A stretch of 60,790 nt of DNA from Chara braunii (Eukaryota > Streptophyta > Charophyceae > Charales > Characeae). The translations under genes and the position numbers were made by a program. This document shows positions 53,824 through 60,790 of this stretch, one piece after another. How positions within the stretch are numbered: position 1 is the stretch's first letter; every line of letters starts with the position of its first letter. Under the pieces are notes generated by a model. The model saw only the letters and a program-made list of their open reading frames with translations. It searched no databases and was not told the origin of the DNA. The stretch spans positions 160,298-221,087 of the forward strand of contig BFEA01000178.1 in assembly GCA_003427395.1 (NCBI GenBank), in the 5' to 3' direction.

Positions 53824-56285
53824 CATGGGAGCGCTCGCGCCTACGGTTAGCGCAGTTTTTCAGCGCTAATTCATGCGCTAATTTTCACGCCAGTCGGTCC
53901 CCCGGACTCCCGCGCCCACACGGGCGCCAACCAGGCAAAGCTTCCGAATTCAAAAGTGGGAGCCCCGTGCGGCGACAGCTTTTGCCTCGAGCCCGATTCT
54001 GGAAACGACAACATCTCATCATCTTCAATCATAGTAGCCCACCATAGCCGCACATCCCTGAAGAGGAAAGCCGACGCGCGCGCGCCAGGCGCGCGCGCCT
54101 AGGCTCACAGCAAGTCTCCACCAAGCAACTTGAAGAAAGGAGTGTCGATGCACCCAGCCGGATCGCGGACCATGGGAGGAGTTTTTGTCGGCGAGCAGAG
54201 AAGTGTGGAGCAATCGAACAGCTAGACGACAATACTGTAAGGATCCGACCTCAACTCGCACTCAAGGGTCGACGTCCCCTTTCCAACANCCGTTCTCCTC
54301 TGCAGCGTTGAGACCTNTCCATATCAGGAGCGACNAGCACAACAGCACGCCGCGCCACAGCAACCNTGCACGACCACAATAAGACAAAGTGAGATCTGGA
54401 CAATACCCAAACCCCCCTCTCTTCCTACCCTCCTCCCCCCTCCACTACCTCGACTTCACATACTACTGACAATCCACGCGCGCAATTCGCCCAGGCGCTA
54501 GCAATCATACTCCTGGCCCTATCTGGACTCGCCCCTCCTCTTCTCAAGGATCCACTGCAGCACCAGTCCCATACTACCCATCCAAGCCTCGTACCCAAAT
54601 ACCAACCACGCAGACCCCAACTTCGATACGGCCTCGACCCCGTCCATACCCAGAACGCTGCCCCATCCCGACCTTCTTTCCCGACCCAACTTACGCCCGA
54701 AGTCGACCCAATCCCCCAGACACCCCCAAGCCGATCCCGTCTGGTGGCACCACCCCGACCCTGCCTGGTCCCCAAACACTACCCCACCCCGTCGTGAATC
54801 CACCCATTAGAACTCATACCAAGTCTGTCGCGGCATTTTACCAGTCTAGACCAGCTTCGTTGAGCTCACGCCACACTCGACTTCACCCCAGCGCTTTCAA
54901 CCCATCCAAGTTACTCCACATCAAATCTCGCCTCCCCCTTTCTCCCCACCCTCTATCCCCCTTACTCCTCACGACCATACTCACACGACCGTCCTGCACA
55001 GAACACTTCCCGGTCTTGATCCCGACCCAACCTCGTCACTGCCCTGAGCCCACCCCGACCCCGCTACCACCCCCGCCCCCGCTCACACCTCATGCTAGAG
55101 TCCGGACCCCATCCAGATCTCGTTACCAATCCCCCCATCATCGCTTCCCGATCCCACCCCATTCCTTTCTGACACGGACCACGATCCACGACCCCACACC
55201 CAACCAACCCAACCCCGATCGTATAATTTTATCCTGAGCTCATCCCGACTACAACCCCTATCCTACCCTGCACCCGTTTCAACTCCACCCAATCCCCGAG
55301 AGGACTCCACCACGAATAGATCCCATCCCACCTCGGCTTGCATCCAACCCCTCCCCCGAAATTTTCCATTCCACGTCACCTCCCCGCCTCAATCCCCCCC
55401 GCCACCTACCTCACACTTCGATCGCGATCCAGATCCATTTCCATTCCTACCCAGCTCCCACCCGACCCCACCTCAACCCCATTCCCGATTCCAGCCCAGT
55501 CCCCCTCTTGAACGTAACCTCAACCCCACGCGTTTCCCGCCCGAGCCCACCGCGATCCAAACTCAATCCCGATCTCGTGCCTCCCCAAAATCGAACCGGC
55601 CTCTTCCCCGATAGGATCGCAGCCGGCATCCTACCTCTCCCACGTAACACCCCACCCCATTCCACCTCACCACCCCCGACTCACCCTCCCCCCGCCACCC
55701 ATTGCACACTTCGATCGTGACCCAGAGCCATCTCAGTCCCCACCCAACTCCCACCCGAACCCACCATAACCCTGCTCCCGTTTCCTTCCCAGTCCCCACT
55801 TTTTTAAACGTAACCTCAACCCCACACGTACCCCCCCCTGGATCCTTTGCGTTTCTAATTCACTCCTCCATCTCGTCTTTTACTCAAACTCGAGCCTACC
55901 GCACCCCCGATCGGATCAAGCTTACTCCGGGTCGGATACCTCGCCTTTCCAGAGACCCCCATCTAGCCTCACGATCCCCCCTCCAACAGGCCCTGACAAC
56001 CCGCCCGTCCACGTCACCCCCAACCATCGCCCACCCCCTTTTTTTCAGTCATCCATCCCCCCTAGTTCGTCTACGGAATCCCCTTTTTGTCCTCACCCCA
56101 CTCACGATCCCTTCTTGCCACACACACCCACATCCCTGTTTCTTCGCCTGAACTCCCAACACATACCCAACACGAGCCACCTTCCTCCCCACCCGGTTCC
56201 CCACCCCCCTCGTTAACTTGTTCCGTTACATTTCCGATCACTCCCCCTACCTCGAGCCTTCCTTACCCTGTTCTCAAATCTAACT
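53824..56285 (+). other. Probable 5' region of LINE-B; G-poor, C-rich tract with a ~296-bp tandem repeat
   Basis: Starts at the end of LINE-A ORF2 with GC-rich foldbacks (GGTTAGCGC ... CAGCGCTAATTC; GACGCGCGCGCGCCAGGCGC). From about 54400 to 56280 the plus strand is almost free of G runs and very rich in C (CCCCACCC, CCCGATCC). A unit of about 296 bp is duplicated: ACACTTCGATCG at about 55412 and 55704, AACGTAACCTCAACCCCAC at 55511 and 55807. Pro/Thr/Ser-rich frames here are composition effects. A few N bases lie at 54289-54365. Confidence 0.55.
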
Positions 56286-58236
56286 TTGTTCGACCCCCAC
56301 CGTCTGCACGGCTGCATCAAAGAAAGGGTGAAAATGGAATATGGACACTACAAGGAATCACACTGGATAGTGTCCACTCTGGACTTCCTCACACCACAAC
56401 ACAATCAAATGACCGTAATCTTGGACACAGGAAACAGTCCTGCCCCTTTCACACCAGAAGAATGGTTCTTTGAGCAGGAAAACAGAATCATCAGAATCAC
56501 GGTGTCTAGCAAGTCCAACCCTCTCTGCTTCAAATGCAGACAGAGAGGACACCTGGGAACAGACTCAAGCTGCCCCAAGGTCAGAGAAAACGCCAAGCCC
56601 AAGACGCTGAAAACAGCGAACCTACAGGAGGTAGCAGAAAAGAAAGGTTACTGGTACGTCCCGAGTGCACAGTATACAGGTTGGGTGTTTAATGACAACC
56701 TAGAGACTCCTGACTGGGTTTGGACGCTGGATAGCCAACCAACACCCCGACCAGACGTCTAATCGCCGTATGACAGCAGATGACAAACTTTGAAGGTGGA
56801 GAAGAAATCGCCCAAATGTTTCACCAGTGATCCAATGATAAACGTGGATTCATTGAAACAGGAGATTTGGGAGAATGACCTGCGTGCAGATTTGCAGTCA
56901 CTCCATGAGGTCACCGAAAAAAAATGGGTAGAAGCAGTCCGACGGAACCAAGAGCTGGAAAGGAACAAAGAAGACCTGCAGAAACAAAGGACTTACACTA
57001 GATGAACGCAGAAGGGACAAACCAAAGCAAGGCAGGGCCAAGGGGAAAGCATGGCTGGGACAGAACAGAAAGAAGGGACGACCACCCTTCCGGGAAAAGC
57101 TAGAACAGACAGCCAGACGCCAGCAGTGGGGGGGAAGAGAAAGCACCTAGAGGGGGCTTGTGACAGAGATGAAGCAGCAGAGGAACAGGACGGGGACGAG
57201 GGAGAGTATTACCCGTGGGCTGAGCGACAGGAAACTCGAGAAGGAAAGGCAGGACAAATATGACCTGCAGTTGATCCTGCACAGAGAGGAACAAAGGAAC
57301 AGACAAGCAGCAGCAGCAAACAACCCGATGCAGGCCATACCTCTCACAGAAAATCCTTTCGCTCCCTTGGAAAGGGAGGCAGAATTGGCTGCACTCCTGG
57401 CAGAAAAATACAGTTCAACAAAGGAGAATCAGGAGATGGAGATAGATGAGGGGAACGACAATGCAGCCAGGGACAAATCGCAGACCAACAGATCCAAACT
57501 GCCCAAGTACAGGCCTACACTCTCCCTGAATGGACAAAGGGAACAACAGGGGCAAACAGAATCCAGTCAGGGAAGCGACCGCATAACGCTGTTGGGCATC
57601 CAAGAGGAGGCACTTTATGCACAATGTGAAAGACTTTTAGACCTGAACAGGGAAATGTCCCTGCGCACGGTGGCAGTGGAGGACCTCCACCTCAAAGCAC
57701 ACGCGGGTTTCTGGGAAAGGGCAAGAAAGGAAGCAAGCACACTCGTACCATCCCGGGCAGTGATTCCCTTAAAATTTGACCCAGAGGGGAACCAATGGAA
57801 TGTTGCAATCAGTAGCGATCTCACAATTCCCAGATTGCAGAAGGGGCAAAAAAAGGAGATGCTGCTGAGTAAAATCTGCAAGGGAAAGGGATCCAAAATT
57901 ATGGGACTAACAGGAAAAGACCCAAACGCAGAACAGAGCGGACAAATCGACACATTGGACATGGATGAAGGGAAGTCCACTAATCCATACGATGCAAGGC
58001 CAATCCTGGTATGCTGCGACCAAGAAACAGAATTGATGGTGGGCTACCAGTGGAGACCCTGGTGGTGGATGGCAGCCCTACCAGTCACAACCTTGGGTAA
58101 TGAAACAACCAGAGCCCAAAATGCAACAACACTAGCCTCCTTGGTGAAGGATGAAATACTCTCAATGGGGGAAGAAGAGTTGCTGTCCCTTCTCCACCCT
58201 TGTGAGGATGAACCAGGAAGCAGTTCCTCAACCTAA
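56286..58236 (+). pseudogene. LINE-B ORF1, N-terminally truncated and frameshifted
   Basis: Aligned with LINE-A ORF1, the first ~170 residues are missing and the frame starts within the pre-knuckle domain (LDFLTPQHNQMTVILDTGN). The zinc knuckle CFKCRQRGHLGTDSSC is at 56526-56573 and has the same His-X6-Cys spacing as LINE-A. GWVFNDNLETPDWVWTLD also matches. The frame stops at 56760. Fragments continue at 56790-57005 (charged helix), 57051-57263 and then 57160-58236, which ends with YQWRPWWWMAALPVTTLG (WRPW at 58051-58062) and MGEEELLSLLHP. The conserved C-terminal block in both LINEs shows that the full ORF1 reaches this far. The role is as for LINE-A: RNA binding during retrotransposition. 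Confidence 0.8.
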
Positions 58237-58298
58237 ACTGACACAAACAAGTCAAACACAATAATATGATACATAAGCAATTAAGGAAAGAAGGGGGG

Positions 58299-60790
58299 AC
58301 CTGAAAATCCAATCCTGGAATGTCAGAGGTCTGGCAACCATCTTTTCTAATCCAGAAAAATGGCATTGCTTTCTCAACACTACGGGCTGGAGCAGTAACA
58401 ACCCCCCGGATGTCCTATGCCTACAAGAGACTCACCTCACCAACTCGGAACAACACAAGTCAATTAAAAATGAGTTTGTCAGAAGATTAAGAAATTGCGA
58501 GACGGAAGTGGTAGCATATAGTCCACAACAGGCATCAGCAAGAGTACTCATTTTCACTCATGGTAATTCGGAGGCAGCGCAGTTTATACGAGTCAACTCA
58601 GTAGCAGTAGACCAACCAAAAGGACGGTAGGCCAAAATAGAGCTGTCGTACAGGGGTGAAGAGCTATCAATCCTAAATATATACGCGCCGAACTCCCACT
58701 CGGAAAAAGTGGATTTCTTAGAAGAGGTCAAGAGCCTAACCCACCAACAATCACAGTCAATCATAGTAGGGGATTGGAATACAATCCAAAACCCGCTTTT
58801 GGACAGAATATCCAGGGCGGAAGAAAGCTCTCAAGACCCAGCCGCAGCATCCCTGGCACAACTCACGGTAGAAAATAGTCTTAAAGACCCTTATAGAATG
58901 CTTTACCCGGACAAAAAGGATTACACTTGCATGAGGAAGACCACTCAAGGCAGAACTTCGTTCTCAAGAATAGACTTCTTTCTCATTTCCGAATCGCTTG
59001 AAGGAGCATTCATAGACTGCACAATAGGAAGACTACCCCACTACACAGGTTTCGACCATAACCCAATCACTATTACGTTAGAATTAACCCTGGATAGCTC
59101 CCAGGAAGGAGTTTTTTCAAATTAAATACATCCTTCCTTAGCACAGACCCCTTCAAGCAGGGCATCCAAAACAGATGGAAGGAGCTAACGCAAGGCTTCA
59201 AAGAAGGTGAAATCTGGACTGATCTCCCGGCGGCGACTAGATCCTTAAGTGACTGGGCAAGCGACTTCTCGAGGAATGAGGCTAGAAGAAGGAAGGCAAG
59301 GCAAGAAAGCTTGGAGGCAATAGTAGAGCTAGCAAAATTCAACCTCATAGCCAACCCAGGGGACACACTCTACGAACAACTGTTGGGGGAAGCTAGGACA
59401 GAACTCAGACAATGGGCAGATTGGAGGAGACAAGGCCCAGCCATTAGAGCAAAGGTAAAGGACTGGGAAAGCAATGAAGCTATGATGAAATATTTTTTCC
59501 AGAAGATTAAGGAAAACCGTAGAAATAACAGAATTCACGGGCTGAGAGACCCCACAGGCACAATACAAACGGCACAAGAACCAATGCTAAAGGTAGCAGC
59601 AGACTTTTACCAAGATCTGTACACATCCAAAACCGACCCAAGGGAAAACAACAACATTCAGAGAGCTAGAGAAAAGTTCTTGAAACATCTGGATAAAAGC
59701 CTCAAACAAGAAGCAATAGATTACCTAGATAAATAAATTACCCAAACAGAACTCTACGAAGCCCTCAGGAGCATGCAACCGAACAAAACCCCGGGTCTGG
59801 ATGGTCTACCAAAAGAATTTTGGCAGGCCAATTGGCACATCATGGGCGAGAAAGTGACAGCCTTCTTCCAAAAGGCATTCGAGATTGGTTCCCTCGGAGA
59901 AGAGGTCAGCACCGGAGTGGTAACTCTGCTTTATAAGAAAGGGGAAAGGGAGGACATAAGGAACTATAGACCGATAACCCTCCTACCGGTAATCTACAAA
60001 ATTATGGCAAAAACACTGGCCAATAGGATACGCAACGTCACAGATAAATGCTTCCATTTAAATCAAACAGGTTTCATCCCCGGTAGATACATACTGGATA
60101 ACGTAGTCTGCTTGAACGAAGCTACCAAAATAATTAAAGATAAAAAAGTCCAAGCAGCCATACTATTCTTCGATTTCAAAAAGGCCTATGACCAGGTCAA
60201 CTGGGACTTCCTACAACTGAGCATGGAAAAAATGGGAGTTGGGCCGAACTTCAGGAAATGGATAAGGGTGCTTTATGGAGAAGCAAGAGGGATGGTTCAG
60301 ATCAATGGTCACTTGTCAGAAAAATACAGAATGACGAGATCGGTTAGGCAAGGAGACCCGCTGACAGCTCCAATTTTCCTGTTCGTGATGGAAGCAATTG
60401 CAGCATTCCTTCAAAAAGACCCCTCGATAGAGAGATTATCAGCCAACCACGATGGTAGACCGTTAGATATCCCCACAGTAATGCTATTTGCGGACGATCT
60501 AACAGTTCTAATCAGAGCCTCTGATTCGTCCTTTCTCGCGCTTACAAAAGCCATGCAAGCTTTCCAGCTAGCCTCTGAAATGAAGATAAACTGGAACAAA
60601 ACAGTAGGTTGGTGGCTGTCCCCATCAGACCCTCCGCAACCAACCCAAGAAACCCGGGGCCTACAATGGCTGGATTCTCACAGTCCGGTACGCTTCTTGG
60701 GTATCCAAGTTTCAGAGAGGGGGGTTGATGAAGCTGCAGGCACCAGCCTTCTGGTTAAGATGACCAACAAGATGATGGGATGGCAAACAA
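58299..60790 (+). pseudogene. LINE-B ORF2: endonuclease and reverse transcriptase, runs off the window
   Basis: Endonuclease: IQSWNVRGLA, LCLQETHLT, ILNIYAPNSH, IVGDWNTIQNPLLDR, SFSRIDFFLIS and FDHNPIT. RT: NKTPGLDGLPKEFW, LYKKGEREDIRNYRPITLL, MAKTLANRIRNV, GFIPGRYILDN, FFDFKKAYDQVNWDFL, SVRQGDPLTAPIFLF and LFADDLTVLIRASDSS, with FADD at 60487-60498. Stops: TAG 58628-58630 and TAA 59734-59736. One frameshift lies at the T run near 59112, consistent with loss of a single T. The rest of the RT is open to the window end. It is closely related to LINE-A (the block FADDLTVLIRASDSSF is identical) but keeps the few residues LINE-A has lost near ILAKT. ORF2 nicks the target and copies element RNA from it. 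Confidence 0.92.

Noticed and set aside
54794-56151. 147-149-aa Pro/Thr/Ser-rich plus-strand frames (extensin-like at first sight)
   Set aside because: They lie in a G-poor, C-rich tract with a 296-bp tandem repeat. 296 is not a multiple of three and the frames differ between repeat copies.

Overview
This is a eukaryotic nuclear window dominated by decayed transposable elements. I find no intact host protein-coding gene, no rRNA or functional tRNA gene, no bacterial gene organisation and no CRISPR array. The retroelement families (Ty3/gypsy pol without a chromodomain, a plant-type LINE with a CCHC ORF1 and an APE-RT ORF2, tRNA-like SINE candidates) and the C-to-T stop codons in CHG and CpG contexts fit a green-lineage genome. 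A streptophyte alga such as Chara is my best guess, but that is inference from the style of the gypsy proteins and the repeat load.

Layout. 1-4.58 kb: microsatellites, tandem repeats and small palindromes. 4.58-12 kb: noncoding repeats, including a field of short perfect hairpins (5.37-6.22 kb), a degenerate ~122-bp tandem array (6.4-6.9 kb) and a cluster of seven hairpins that share a 20-nt loop but have different self-complementary stems (7.2-7.93 kb). 12.5-17.4 kb: a badly decayed Ty3/gypsy relic on the minus strand. 18.2-23.64 kb: a SINE-like tRNA-derived segment, repeated modules, another hairpin field and a ~0.9-kb repeat that is an inverted homologue of 4.58-5.54 kb. The repeats at 4.6-10 kb and 19.4-23.6 kb match in mirror order around the gypsy relic.

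23.9-25.94 kb: a plus-strand gag relic without pol. 27.24-~34.9 kb: a second, much better preserved minus-strand Ty3/gypsy element with a primer binding site, a 5' LTR with a TATA box, gag and pol. 34.96-38.3 kb: a tandem repeat ending in an 86-A tract, then a ~1-kb noncoding repeat in two direct copies. 38.8-42.8 kb: a pair of ~1.1-kb inverted repeats around microsatellites and a 250-N assembly gap. 43.6-53.8 kb: a LINE (LINE-A) with a long 5' region carrying ~10 short monomers, a long ORF1 and an APE-RT ORF2 interrupted by a ~1.3-kb insertion. 53.8-60.79 kb: a second related LINE (LINE-B) directly downstream in the same orientation, cut by the window end.

How the parts relate: gag and pol of the gypsy elements, and ORF1 and ORF2 of the LINEs, are the usual retrotransposition modules, but every copy carries stops or frameshifts. 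The most unusual signals are noncoding: the common-loop/variable-stem hairpin cluster, and the inverted ~0.9-kb repeat pair whose hairpins are kept by compensatory changes.
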